In this document: positions 29,746 to 39,594 of the stretch, one piece after another | How positions within the stretch are numbered: the stretch's first letter is position 1 | Layout: every line of letters starts with the position of its first letter | Assembly (NCBI GenBank): GCA_013416635.1 | Contig: JACCHT010000001.1 | Span: 744,001 to 808,000, forward strand | Reading direction: 5' to 3' | Origin: Candidatus Thiodubiliella endoseptemdiera | GTDB taxonomy: Bacteria > Pseudomonadota > Gammaproteobacteria > PS1 > Pseudothioglobaceae | DNA length: 64,000 nucleotides | Program-made: the position numbers and the translations under genes | Notes under the pieces: model-generated | Databases searched by the model: none | Seen by the model: the letters and a program-made list of their open reading frames with translations, nothing else | Told to the model about the DNA's origin: nothing

Positions 29746-31581
29746 TCAGTAAATCACACTAATGTTGTCGGCCGTGCCAACGCCTAAATTTAAGTATTGC
29801 GTGAGGTTAATATCTGCCCAACCGTCCAAGTTGATTTTTAAATCTTGATATTTTTCTAGTTCATTACTATCAACGCCTGCCAATAGATAAATTTCACCCC
29901 CTGCTTTATACAACTTATCCTCAATCAAACATTCAATTTTAGTGTCTAAAGTTTTGCAAGTTGCTACCAACATATTAATCAAAATATCTAAAGTATGGGT
30001 GCGGTTATGTGCCACTTTAAATATAGAGTCTAATTGTGCAACTTGTGGTTTTTGTGTGCAAGAAAATACTTTATAGCCAATATCAGGTAATTTTTTATCG
30101 TCAAATAAGCCTTTTGGGTTTTGCTCAAAATCGGCTTTTATTTTATCGCCTGCTCGATTTAGTCTTTCAATGGTAATGCTGGATATGACAGGTGCAAAAT
30201 TATTATCGGTGCAAAATTTATGTGCCTCAGCAGATTTTTCCTTATCAATTGGCTCGTCTAATTGAACTAAGACAAATTTTCTGTTGCCACCGTCCTCAGC
30301 GTTGAGTTGCATCACCGCGTCAGCAGTGGTGCCAGATCCTGCGAAAAAGTCTAGTATCAGGTCATTTTTATGTACAGATTGCGAAACTAAAAATTTTAAT
30401 AATTCTATAGGTTTTGGAAAATCAAACATTTTTCTATCACCAAACAAATTCATTAAATATTTTGTAGCATTCTCCGTAGAAAACCAACCCAAATTAGAAA
30501 CAAAAGATTTTTTATCGTTCCTATAAGAATTTAAAAACTTTTTTTGTCTCGGTGTGCCACCGTTATTTTTTGGAAATATTATTAAATCTTTATCAATCAT
30601 ATTCTGTATTGTGGATTTAGAGAAAGCCCAATTTTTTGTATATTCTAATTTAGTCAAAGGATCTTTTATTGAAAAAGTATTATTCTGCTTACCTGTAGCA
30701 CTCATGCTTTCGGAACGCCATAAACCTCTACAATCTTTATCAGGATTTTTAAAATCATTTTTATTTCTCTCTATACCATTAAACATCAAGTTTTCTTTAT
30801 TTATCGCATAACTTAAAATATATTCGTGGTTGTCCATAAGCATAGTTTTTGTTGGAACACCTCTAGCGGCTTGCTTTGTTTGCCATACAAGGCTTGAGAT
30901 TAAATTATCCTCCCCAAAAATCTCATCACACAATATCTTTAAATTCGCCTGCTCATTATCATCAATACTAATAAAAATCACCCCATCATCGGTTAATAAA
31001 TCCCGTGCTAATTTCAACCTCGGATAAATAAAACTCAACCAACCACTGTGCGTTCTGGTGCCATATACATTATGCAAAAAATCCACCGATTCCTCGTCAA
31101 GGGAAAAATCATTAATCAGATTTTCATCAGATTTTTTAAAATTATCCTTATAAATAAAATTCTCACTTTTGGTGTTATAAGGTGGGTCAATATAAATCAT
31201 TTTAATTTTTTTATGATAATTGGCCTGTAAGATTTTTAAAACCTCTAAATTATCGCCTCTAATAAGCACATTTTCAGTATCGTCAAAGTTTTTACTTTGT
31301 TTTATTTCGGTTTTCAATTCCATATCAGTGGGGCTATCTGCCATTGCTCTAGCAATACCTTTGCCCGCAAAAGTTAACTCGTACCCTTGATTATTGCTGG
31401 TCGTGTGTTTGCTATCCACAATGTCTTGCAAGGCTTTAATATCCAGTTGATTATCCGCATTAATAACATTGGGAAGAATCGCCTTTAATTGTGCAATCAA
31501 CGCCTGTTTTTCAGTGGTTAATGTTTGGCGACTGTCAATAATTTTAATGCCTTCTGCTTTGGCGGTTTGCTTATCTATCAT
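29746..31581 (-). CDS. mod: Type III restriction-modification methyltransferase subunit
   Basis: A 611-residue Mod protein (beta-class adenine-N6 methyltransferase). Motif IV is IDPPYNTKSENFIYKDNF (DPPY at 132-135), preceded by NVLIRGDNLEVLKIL; motif I, DFFAGSGTTADAV, follows at about residue 405, the beta-class order. The C-terminal KVFSCTQKP region and the target-recognition part between the motifs are full-length. It overlaps the stop of res by 4 bases (ATGA), which shows translational coupling. It methylates the host DNA and is needed for restriction. The start is ATG at 31581. Confidence 0.9.
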   Translation of the reverse strand: MIDKQTAKAEGIKIIDSRQTLTTEKQALIAQLKAILPNVINADNQLDIKALQDIVDSKHTTSNNQGYELTFAGKGIARAMADSPTDMELKTEIKQSKNFDDTENVLIRGDNLEVLKILQANYHKKIKMIYIDPPYNTKSENFIYKDNFKKSDENLINDFSLDEESVDFLHNVYGTRTHSGWLSFIYPRLKLARDLLTDDGVIFISIDDNEQANLKILCDEIFGEDNLISSLVWQTKQAARGVPTKTMLMDNHEYILSYAINKENLMFNGIERNKNDFKNPDKDCRGLWRSESMSATGKQNNTFSIKDPLTKLEYTKNWAFSKSTIQNMIDKDLIIFPKNNGGTPRQKKFLNSYRNDKKSFVSNLGWFSTENATKYLMNLFGDRKMFDFPKPIELLKFLVSQSVHKNDLILDFFAGSGTTADAVMQLNAEDGGNRKFVLVQLDEPIDKEKSAEAHKFCTDNNFAPVISSITIERLNRAGDKIKADFEQNPKGLFDDKKLPDIGYKVFSCTQKPQVAQLDSIFKVAHNRTHTLDILINMLVATCKTLDTKIECLIEDKLYKAGGEIYLLAGVDSNELEKYQDLKINLDGWADINLTQYLNLGVGTADNISVIY

Positions 31582-34420
31582 CTCATTTCCTGTAATAAAT
31601 CACTTAATGTTTCTGCATTGACTCTGGTTTTGTATTGTATGCTAATGTTGGGCATTTCTTTTTGTAATGCTTGGAAAAATTTTTCAGCATATTTTATTTT
31701 TTTCTGTTCTTTTTCTGGAATATCTTGATTGTTTTTATAGCCCTTGGTTTCTACTACTAAAAATAATTGCTTGCCATCTGCTTTTTCTATTAAATAGGCA
31801 AAGTCGGGGTTATAGCTTTTATAAGGTGTTGGAATATTGATTTTTGGTAACTTGGCAAAAACGGTGATTTGTTGCTGATTAACTTCCATGGGGTCATTTA
31901 ATATACTGTCCTTTTCAATCGCAGAATCATAAATGGTTTTGTCAAACAAAAATTCATCTCTTGGCGTTTCTGGTGATAAAAATTTACCTAATTTAGTGTG
32001 GTTGATTGCTGCAATTAAGTTACCTTCTTTATCTTGTAATTCATTGGCGTAAATACAGGTTTGATTAAATTCATAATCGATACTTTGCAAGATGCCACTG
32101 TGAATATTTTCTTTGATAGCGGTTTTTAAGAGTGCTTGGGATTTTTTTGGGTTGTTATAAAACTTGTCAAGCTTTAATTGCTTGAATAAACGCAATACAA
32201 AGGCAAGCGATAAATGCTCATCTTGAGAAAATTTAGTGATAAATTGGTTTAAATCTTGTTGATTAAAATAACCTTCACCTGCTATTTTATCCTCCGAAAT
32301 AAATTCAACCTTGTTTTGTTGTGAATTATAAATTTCTTTGGTAATGGTTATTTTTTCTGGAAGTACTTCTTCATCGTTAAAATTGGTGGCAATGGCATTG
32401 ATCAAATTTTCCTCATTAATGTCTTGATAAACAATTTTTGATTTTTTATTAATCACTTCCCAAAGTTTTTTAAATTTTTTCCAGTGATGGCGCTTGATGG
32501 TTACTTTTTCTACTGACTTGTTTTTATCCTCAACATTGCTTAAATGGTTATTGCTAAACATTTTTTGAATATCGTTAAAACGCGCATCATCAATAAAAGC
32601 AAAGGCATCCCGATGGGTGCTGAAAAAATCCAAAATTGGGCTTAATATTTCCCCTGTTTGGCTAATAATCTCATGATTGACTAAGCCCATAAAAACGGCA
32701 CCTGCTTCAATATCACTTAATTCTTTTTGCATTAGAATATCAAGTGTTATCACATTGCCAACAATCGTAAAACTATTGTCTGCAATTTCATTTTGAATGT
32801 GATAAATAAAATCTTGCTCTTGCCCTGATACCACCATATCCAACAGATTAATATCGAAAAAGTCATTCGGATTCTCTTCTAAATATTGATAAGTAAGGCG
32901 TTTGCCTGATTGGTTAAGTGCAACTCTTAACCCCTACCAACTTGCTGTCTGCGAGAGGTGTCTTTATCGGTTGAGGATAACTTGCAAATGGTAAAAATAT
33001 TGGGATTGTCCCAACCTTCTTGCAATGCCCAAACTGAAAAAATAAAACGCAAAGGTGTGTCAAAAGAAAGTAATGTTTCTTTTTTATTGAGAATAATATC
33101 AACCCCATCACTAATTTTTTTATCTATTGTGCCTTTATCACCAGAAAAATACCCTTCTGCTACTTGTAATTGCCCATTTTGATAATCTTTATCCAGATAT
33201 TGTTTATAGGCTTGGTTGTTAGTTTCTTGATAAACTGTATCACGAATTTTTTTATATTCTTCCTCAAAAATATTCTTAATCAGTGGGTTATCCCCTCTAA
33301 AATCACCAATTTTTGGAATAAAAAATAACGCCAAAGTCTTAATATTTTTCTCAAAAAGTCTTTGCTCTTTCTTAAAGTGCAGTGTAATACTGTGAATCAG
33401 CATCTGTTTGATTTCGTGCGGACTTAGTTGGTAAGTGCTTTTCATCGGCTCTAAAGTGGCTTGATTGCTCAAAAATATCTTACCCGCATTGATTTTTTCT
33501 ACACTAACCCCTTGATACTGTGCCAATCCAGTTTTAGCCCCCAAATCATCTTTAATTGCAATTTTGACCTGATGCAATTGCTCATTGATATTGTAAGTAG
33601 CATTAAAATATTGCTTTGCCTTGATATGGGTGATATTAAGGCTACTTTGTTCACTATGAGCAAAAATAGTGCTAACACCAATTTTTTTAACCAAATATTG
33701 ATTAAACGCCGATATGCTGTCTAACCTATAAACCACATTTGACAATTTATGTGCTGGGTCTTTTTTGGCATCTGGATAAGTCGCACCAAAGCGAATAAAC
33801 AACGAATTGTTTAATTTATCCAGTCCTTTTTTTGTTTCCGTGCCTTTTAGTAGATGGGGCTCGTCAATAATAATAACAGGATTTTTAGAGGCAATGCCGC
33901 CCCAAATGGAACCCGCATCAAAAAGCCCTTCAAATTTTTTATTGATATTGTTTTTTTCTGAATTAAAAGCACTATTGGTGGTGATTAAAACAGATAAATC
34001 ATTGGAATTAATAAAATTTTGCTGAATGCTATTTAAGCCATCTTCTGGATAATTAATGTAGTTTAGGTGTTTGCCATATTCGTTAAAAAAATACGCCGAA
34101 GTTAATTTAATATTCTGAATAGTGCCTAATTTAATAGCCGTTCTGGGTAAAACGATAATAAATTTTGTTTGATGAAATTTTTTATTCAGTTCAAAGATGG
34201 TTTTTAGATAGGTGAAAGTTTTACCAGTACCCGTTTCCATTAAAACATCTAATCGTTTATCACTCGTTATGGGTAATGTCTTATTATTATGTTGTTTGGT
34301 AAGCGATTGAAGGTTGTTAGCCAACACGCTAAAATCACCTGTTTTAAAATCAACACCGTCTAACACTTCTAATATGCTATTAACACAATCGTATTGATAT
34401 TGTTGTTTTTCAAAAATCAT
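31578..34420 (-). pseudogene. res: Type III restriction enzyme Res subunit, single frameshift
   Basis: From ATG at 34420 the helicase core reads MIFEKQQYQYDCVNSIL, Walker A METGTGKT (61-68), DEPH box (186-189) and motif VI SRRQQVGRG near residue 495. It then meets TAA at 32927. Restoring one G in the G4 run at about 32930-32934 gives GLRVALNQSG and joins the second open part (31578-32843), which carries the C-terminal nuclease domain (VVETKGYKN as the E-x-K part of PD-ExK). About 945 residues in total, normal for Res. The first ATG overlaps the tmk stop by 4 bases. It is either a real inactivation or a sequencing undercall. Confidence 0.85.
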
Positions 34421-35034
34421 AAGTCGTTCAAAATTGCTTGAATTTGACGGGAAGTATCATCAACCGATTGTACGGCATCAATCAATTTAATGCGTTGCGG
34501 ATATTGTTTGGCACGGGCAATATATGCCTGACGCACACGATTGAAAAAATCAAAATCTTCCTGCTCTATACGGTCTTTTGTGCCTCGAGACTCTACCCGT
34601 TGCATACCAATATGCACGGATACATCTAACAATAGCGTCATATCGGGGGTAAAGTCTTGCAATACCCAATTTTCCAATTGTGCAATGCGTTCAATGTCCA
34701 AACCACGGCCGCCACCTTGGTAGGCATAAGAGGCATCGGTAAATCTATCGCTTAACACCCAATCGCCTTGTGCTAATACGGGGATTATTTTATTTTGAAT
34801 GTGTTCATTTCTGGCTGCGAACATCAGCATTAACTCTGTATCGGCGTGCATTTTTCCTGTTGAATTACTCAATAGCATCGTGCGAATTTTCTCGCCTATT
34901 TCTGTACCGCCTGGTTCACGGGTTAAAATGACATTAATGCCTTTGTCTTTTAGATATTCGCAGATAAAGTTTATTTGGGTACTTTTTCCTGCACCTTCTA
35001 CGCCATCGACAGTAATAAATTTTCCTTTTTGCAT
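34417..35034 (-). CDS. tmk: Thymidylate kinase
   Basis: A 205-residue dTMP kinase. The P-loop GVEGAGKST (11-19), the DR-E motif TREPGGTEIGEKIR, the lid with SDRFTDASYAYQGGGRGLD (DRFTDASYAYQG is a hallmark) and LLLDVSVHIGMQRV are present. It converts dTMP to dTDP for DNA synthesis. It starts 5 bases after the pabC-mltG fusion gene and its stop overlaps the res start, so an operon runs pabC/mltG-tmk-res-mod-holB. Confidence 0.93.
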   Translation of the reverse strand: MQKGKFITVDGVEGAGKSTQINFICEYLKDKGINVILTREPGGTEIGEKIRTMLLSNSTGKMHADTELMLMFAARNEHIQNKIIPVLAQGDWVLSDRFTDASYAYQGGGRGLDIERIAQLENWVLQDFTPDMTLLLDVSVHIGMQRVESRGTKDRIEQEDFDFFNRVRQAYIARAKQYPQRIKLIDAVQSVDDTSRQIQAILNDL

Positions 35035-35039
35035 GGGTG

Positions 35040-36836
35040 CTATTTTAGATATTTTTTAATGTTAAGTTGGTGCTGTTTGTAAGTTTTTGCAAAAGCGTGA
35101 GAGCCGTCTTTTTTAGAAACAAAAAATAGACTATCGCCCTTGGCTGGATGCATTGCTGCGTATAAAGAACTGGCACTCGCTGAAGAAATGGCAGTGGGTG
35201 GCAGTCCTTTGTTTTGATAGGTGTTGTAAGGGCTATTAAATTTTAAATCTTTGCGGGTAAGAAAGCCACGGTATCTTTTGCTTAAATTCAACGCATAGAC
35301 AACGGTTGGATCAGTTTGCAGATGCATTCCAATGTGTAAACGACGCATAAACACACCAGATATCTGTGTTTTTTCTGCACTATGCGCGGTTTCTTTTTCA
35401 ATTAAAGATGCTAATATTAATGCCTGAGATGCATTATTAAGGCGTAGGGTTTTATCGCGTTTTTGCCATTCTGCGTAGAGATTTTTTTGCAATTTTTGAT
35501 TGGCCCTTTTAAAAACACTGGCGACGCTATCGCCGATATTAACTTGATAAGTATCAGGCCAAAAATAGCCTTCATAAGGAGATTTGATACCTGCTAAACG
35601 CATAGTATCGACAAATGAACCGCTGGATTTTAAGAATTTATTATTGATTAATTGTTGATAATAATGACTAATGGTTTTGCCTTCAATTAAAGTTATATTA
35701 CGACTAGCAACTTCGGCAGAAGCAAAATTATTCAGCAACTCAAATACGCTCATATTAGGGTTAATATCGTAATATCCTGATTTTATTTTTGCGTCAAAAC
35801 CAAGCACTTTTGACATTGCCATCAAAAAATAACGCGATTGAATCACACCCTGTTTTTCAAGATTGCTTGCAGTTACACTCATCCCCGCCCCTTGTGGCAA
35901 GTGGTAAACAAAGGATTTTTCGCTCTTGATAGTATTTGCCCAATAGAACAATGCAAAAGCAATTAAACTTAAACTTAAGGCTTTTTTCATATTGGATTTT
36001 TTAGGTTTTAGTGGGGTAATATTTTTCTTTGCCTGACTTTCTTCTCCCAAAACCTGTGCGATTTTTTGCGTGATGGCCTGTTGAGTAAATTGCTTAGCAT
36101 TGATGGTGTCCACCGATTTAATACCAATCACGCTGTTACTGATAAAGACTTCATTACAATCGTAAAGCATTTGTAATGTGAGTTCACCGACTTTCACTTG
36201 TAATTTAAGTGCAGTGGCAATTTTCAATATTACTGTACGACGCGTGCCTTCAATCCCGCAATTATCCAAATTTGGTGTTAATAATACACCGTCTTTAATG
36301 CCAAAAATATTACCCTGTGTAACGGAGACTGGGTTGCCTTTTTCATTCAACATAATACACTCATCACTAAGCATATTGGTGCGTGCTAATACTTGCTCAA
36401 GGCGGTTACAATGCTTGATGTGGGACAATGGTATATTGTTGGCATAGCCACTATTGCAAATACTGAGTGTGTATTTATCGGCTGTCTGTTTGGGCATTGG
36501 TGAGACGATGACGATACGGGTGGGTTTGATATTTTTTTTAAATCCATAACCGCGTTCGCTCTCACCACGAGACAATATTATCTTCACGACTGCTTGCTCT
36601 AATTTGGCAATACCGAATGCTTTATTAATATCTTTTAGCCACTGTCCCTCACTCACTTTGTTGATTTTGAGTTGAGTACGCCCTTGTTCTAATCGGTCAA
36701 AATGCATTGACCAAAATAACAATTTAGTGTCTTTAATAACGCAGGTTTCGAATAAACCATCGCCGAATTGCGTTAAACGATTGAACACATTCAACTTAGA
36801 TTGCTTTTTTCCATTAATTAGAACGACTTTTTTCAT
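35040..36836 (-). CDS. Fusion of aminodeoxychorismate lyase (PabC) and endolytic transglycosylase MltG
   Basis: A 598-residue frame with two complete enzymes. Residues 1-265 are PabC (fold type IV PLP enzyme): FGDGLFETC, KIILSRGESERGYG and HIKHCNRLEQVLARTN, whose Lys141 should bind PLP, and EVFISNSVIGIKSV. Residues about 283-598 are MltG: a membrane anchor (ALSLSLIAFALFYW), a LysM-like segment, and the catalytic YceG domain with ILASLIEKETA (catalytic Glu480) and DPTVVYAL. In E. coli, pabC, mltG, tmk and holB are separate neighbours; here the first two are joined. PabC makes p-aminobenzoate for folate in the cytoplasm, and MltG cuts nascent glycan in the periplasm, so the anchor must separate them. 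I see no stop or homopolymer that would suggest an erroneous join. Confidence 0.85.
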   Translation of the reverse strand: MKKVVLINGKKQSKLNVFNRLTQFGDGLFETCVIKDTKLLFWSMHFDRLEQGRTQLKINKVSEGQWLKDINKAFGIAKLEQAVVKIILSRGESERGYGFKKNIKPTRIVIVSPMPKQTADKYTLSICNSGYANNIPLSHIKHCNRLEQVLARTNMLSDECIMLNEKGNPVSVTQGNIFGIKDGVLLTPNLDNCGIEGTRRTVILKIATALKLQVKVGELTLQMLYDCNEVFISNSVIGIKSVDTINAKQFTQQAITQKIAQVLGEESQAKKNITPLKPKKSNMKKALSLSLIAFALFYWANTIKSEKSFVYHLPQGAGMSVTASNLEKQGVIQSRYFLMAMSKVLGFDAKIKSGYYDINPNMSVFELLNNFASAEVASRNITLIEGKTISHYYQQLINNKFLKSSGSFVDTMRLAGIKSPYEGYFWPDTYQVNIGDSVASVFKRANQKLQKNLYAEWQKRDKTLRLNNASQALILASLIEKETAHSAEKTQISGVFMRRLHIGMHLQTDPTVVYALNLSKRYRGFLTRKDLKFNSPYNTYQNKGLPPTAISSASASSLYAAMHPAKGDSLFFVSKKDGSHAFAKTYKQHQLNIKKYLK

Positions 36837-36873
36837 AGCATCTATTATAATTCACTCTGCTCAATAACATTGA

Positions 36874-37034
36874 GAGACCTTTGCATAAATATGAATAATC
36901 ATCAAAACGCCATCTTTCATCAAATTACAAACTTTTTAAAAACACCCTTAGCCCTGCTAGGAGTGGATTTAAAAAATTTCCAATTTAATAAAATCTGTCA
37001 TTTTGCTAATCATCCCTATTTATGCAAAGGTCTC
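36874..37034 (+). mobile_element. MITE copy 1, 161 bp
   Basis: Terminal inverted repeats GAGACCTTTGCATAAATA / TATTTATGCAAAGGTCTC (one-base differences further in), flanked by the 5-bp duplication ATTGA. Inside, the plus direction is open for about 50 codons starting MNNHQNAIFHQITNFLK, which hints at derivation from a transposase 5' end. It lies in the divergent region between the pabC-mltG fusion and the DUF1538 gene. Confidence 0.92.
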
Positions 37035-37075
37035 ATTGAGCAAAATCGCCATACCCTTTTGCCACACCCTTTTTT

Positions 37076-37807
37076 ATGAAAAGAATTTTCACTACTTTTG
37101 CTAGAAACTTACTCGACAGCACCAAAGATTTGGCACCGATTGTCTTAGTGATTGCGTTTTTTCAGTTGGCTGTGTTGCAGCAACCAATTCCTGATTTTGC
37201 GAATATTGCTCTTGGTACGGGCTTTGTGTTGCTTGGCTTAACGCTCTTTATCTATGGATTAAATTTAGGATTGTTTCCGATTGGTGAAGCCTTGGCGTTT
37301 GCTTTTGTTAAAAAAGGCTCATTAGTTTGGTTGTTGATATTTGCTTTTGCCTTAGGGTTTGGCACCACAGTGGCTGAACCTGCACTTATCGCTGTAGCGA
37401 ATGAGGCGGCGAATGTGGCACAACTCGGTGGGATTATAAAAACTGAAGCAGACTTGAACACCTACGCACAAACTTTGCGTTATACGGTGGCACTGTCGGT
37501 AGGCTTTTCGGTGTTGCTTGGTGTGCTCAGAATCATTAAAGGCTGGCCACTGACTTATTTAATTATGGGTGGTTATATATTGGTAATTATCGCAACTTTT
37601 TTCGCACCTGAGAATATTATCGGCATTGCCTATGACTCTGGCGGCGTAACGACTAGTACCATTACTGTGCCTTTAGTCACTGCACTTGGTGTTGGTTTAG
37701 CAAGTTCTATTCGTGGTAGAAACCCAATGATTGATGGCTTTGGTATGATTGCCATTGCATCCTTACTACCAATTGTTGCGGTGATGATTTTTGGGATGTT
37801 ATGGTAG
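37076..37807 (+). CDS. DUF1538 family multi-pass membrane protein, first copy
   Basis: A 243-residue inner-membrane protein with about seven hydrophobic segments. It has the DUF1538 signature: [13 protein letters not shown] (about residues 20-32), [24 protein letters not shown] and [16 protein letters not shown], followed by [19 protein letters not shown]. The glycine-rich and acidic in-membrane motifs suggest a transporter or channel, but no substrate is known. The next gene, overlapping by 7 bases, encodes a second copy of the same fold, and a P-II and a CBS protein follow. The start ATG at 37076 was chosen; a MITE lies 42 bases upstream. Confidence 0.85.
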   Translation: MKRIFTTFARNLLDSTKDLAPIVLVIAFFQLAVLQQPIPDFANIALGTGFVLLGLTLFIYGLNLGLFPIGEALAFAFVKKGSLVWLLIFAFALGFGTTVAEPALIAVANEAANVAQLGGIIKTEADLNTYAQTLRYTVALSVGFSVLLGVLRIIKGWPLTYLIMGGYILVIIATFFAPENIIGIAYDSGGVTTSTITVPLVTALGVGLASSIRGRNPMIDGFGMIAIASLLPIVAVMIFGMLW

Positions 37808-38552
37808 AATTATTACAACCTTTTGCCAGTATGCTCATCGATGTAGCACCGATTGTTTTGGTGTTGTTTGGGTTTCAGGCACTCATTCTTAGGCAAAAAA
37901 TTCCGCATTTAAAGCGGGTTATTATTGGCTTTATTTTGGTTTGGATTGGGTTGACATTTTTCATTATTGGCTTGGAAAAAGCACTCTTCCCTATCGGAAA
38001 AATTATGGCTGAACAATTAACGAGCCTTGATTTTATTGGTAAAAATATGGGTTGGAGTAGTTATTATTGGGTGTATATTTTTGCTTTTACCATTGGTTTT
38101 TCTACCACTATTGCCGAACCGTCTTTGTTAGCAGTAGCAATCAAAGCCAATCAAGTATCGGGTGGCTCTATCAAAACTTGGTCATTGCGTATTGCGGTGG
38201 CAGTCGGGTTGCCATTGGCATTTCTCTTGGTAGTTATCGTATTATAACGGGCATACCCATACATTATTTTATTATTGCTGGTTATATAGTCGTTTTAATT
38301 CAAACTTACTTTGCCCCCAAAGATATTATTGCCTTGGCGTATGATTCAGGCGGGGTAACGACTTCCACAGTAACGGTACCTTTAGTTGCCGCCCTAGGGT
38401 TAGGTTTAGCGAGTACAATTGAAGGCAGAAACCCAATGATTGATGGTTTTGGATTAATTGCCTTTGCTTCACTATTCCCCATTATGAGCGTGCTAGCGTA
38501 TGCACAAATTACCAATTATTTAAATAGGAGAAAAAACAATGCAATTCAATAA
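37801..38552 (+). pseudogene. DUF1538 family membrane protein, second copy, one frameshift
   Basis: Two open pieces (37801-38247 and about 38210-38552) give one 250-residue protein if one G is restored in the G3 run at 38209-38211: the N-terminal part has LIDVAPIVLVLFGFQAL, LFPIGKIMAE and FSTTIAEPSLLAVA; the C-terminal part has [31 protein letters not shown] and [17 protein letters not shown]. The two DUF1538 copies in a row probably pack as a pseudo-twofold dimer. It overlaps the upstream copy by 7 bases and precedes the P-II gene by 31 bases. The break is probably a sequence error. Confidence 0.8.
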
Positions 38553-38583
38553 TCAAAATAATTATTACCAACAGGGAGGGGCA

Positions 38584-38934
38584 ATGCGCTTTAAATTAAT
38601 TATTGCCTTTGTCGATAGTGACAAAACTGACAACATCCTCAACGCTGCAAGAGAAGAAGGGGCGACTGGATCGACCATCATCTCTCAGGCGCGAGGAGAA
38701 GGGCTAAACCACAATCAAACATTTTTGGGGTTGAGTATTGATACCCCGAGAGATGTTTTATTATTGCTCGTTGAGCAACACCTTTCTAGGGCAATTTTAG
38801 AAAGTGTGGCAAAAGCGGGTGAGTTCGATCGCGATGATCAAGAGGGAATCGCCTTTCAAATCGATGTGGAAGATGCCGTTGGCGTGGCACATCAAATAAA
38901 AGCATTAGAAACAACCGTGGAGGAAAAATTATGA
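38584..38934 (+). CDS. P-II family nitrogen-regulator-like protein
   Basis: A 116-residue protein from ATG 38584, chosen because AGGGAGG lies 8 bases upstream (the frame is open further back to 38539, inside the end of the previous gene). The beta-alpha-beta P-II fold is visible: FKLIIAFVDSDKTDNILNAA, then GATGSTIISQARGEG and the second half VAKAGEFDRDDQEGIAFQID. The T-loop lacks the Tyr that is uridylylated in GlnB/GlnK, so it belongs to the unmodified P-II-like group that senses nucleotides. It sits in an operon with two DUF1538 membrane proteins and a CBS protein, which it probably regulates. Confidence 0.85.
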   Translation: MRFKLIIAFVDSDKTDNILNAAREEGATGSTIISQARGEGLNHNQTFLGLSIDTPRDVLLLLVEQHLSRAILESVAKAGEFDRDDQEGIAFQIDVEDAVGVAHQIKALETTVEEKL

Positions 38935-39326
38935 ATACCCCAGTATTAGTAAGAGATGTAATGTGGAAAGAAGTGGATATTATTGATAGCAAAAGTACTG
39001 TGGAGGATGCTCTGAATGATATGCAACACAAGAAAACCAAAATGTTAATCATTGATAAAGCACACCAACATGATGAATATGGTGTAGTGTTAATTTCTGA
39101 TATTGCCGCCAAAGTCATTGCCGAAGGACGCGCATTAGATCGTGTGAATGCTTATGAGATTATGACTAAGCCTATTATCTCAGTGCATCCTGATATGGAA
39201 ATTCGTTATTGCGCACGATTTTTAACGCGACTTGGCTTGTCTCGTTGCCCTGTCATAGATGGCGGTAAAGTAATTGGCGTAGTGAGTTTGACTAACATTG
39301 TGCTGAATGGTTTACATGTTGTATAA
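38931..39326 (+). CDS. CBS domain pair protein
   Basis: A 131-residue protein made of two CBS motifs: VRDVMWKEVDIIDSKSTVED (about 6-25) and YEIMTKPIISVHPDMEIRYC (about 71-90), with the typical CPVIDGGKVIGVVSLTNIV at the end of the second. CBS pairs bind adenine nucleotides. It overlaps the P-II gene by 4 bases (ATGA), so the two are co-translated; together they look like the nucleotide-sensing part of the DUF1538 transporter cluster. Confidence 0.9.
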   Translation: MNTPVLVRDVMWKEVDIIDSKSTVEDALNDMQHKKTKMLIIDKAHQHDEYGVVLISDIAAKVIAEGRALDRVNAYEIMTKPIISVHPDMEIRYCARFLTRLGLSRCPVIDGGKVIGVVSLTNIVLNGLHVV

Positions 39327-39329
39327 CAA

Positions 39330-39490
39330 GAGACCTTTGCATAAATATGAATAATCATCAAAACGCCATCTTTCATCAAATTACAAACTTTTTAAAAACA
39401 CCCTTAGCCCTGCTAGGAGTGGATTTAAAAAATTTCCAATTTAATAAAATCTGTCATTTTGCTAATCATCCCTATTTATGCAAAGGTCTC
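39330..39490 (+). mobile_element. MITE copy 2, 161 bp
   Basis: Identical in length and nearly in sequence to copy 1, with the same terminal repeats, and flanked by the 5-bp duplication AACAA. It lies 3 bases after the CBS gene stop and 104 bases before the DUF302 gene. Confidence 0.92.
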
Positions 39491-39525
39491 AACAAATATT
39501 AGAAAATTATCATATAGTGATAGAC

Positions 39526-39553
39526 TTGCACTATATTTAAATACTGTTAGAAT
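39526..39553 (+). promoter_or_regulatory. Candidate sigma70 promoter for the DUF302 gene
   Basis: TTGCAC (39526-39531) and TAGAAT (39548-39553) are separated by 16 bases; the start codon follows 41 bases later, with CGGAGA 7 bases before it as ribosome-binding site. It lies downstream of the MITE, so the gene has its own promoter despite the insertion. Confidence 0.5.
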
Positions 39554-39594
39554 AACCTGCTATTTTAACTTATCAAATTAATACGGAGAAAAGA

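Noticed and set aside
31578-32843. Separate gene for a nuclease-domain protein downstream of res
   Set aside because: It continues the Res frame after a one-base repair and has no own start signal; treated as part of res.
36870-37079. A 69-codon gene before the DUF1538 gene
   Set aside because: Most of it is the MITE's open direction; the same peptide recurs in every MITE copy, so it is not a separate gene here, although it hints at the MITE's origin.
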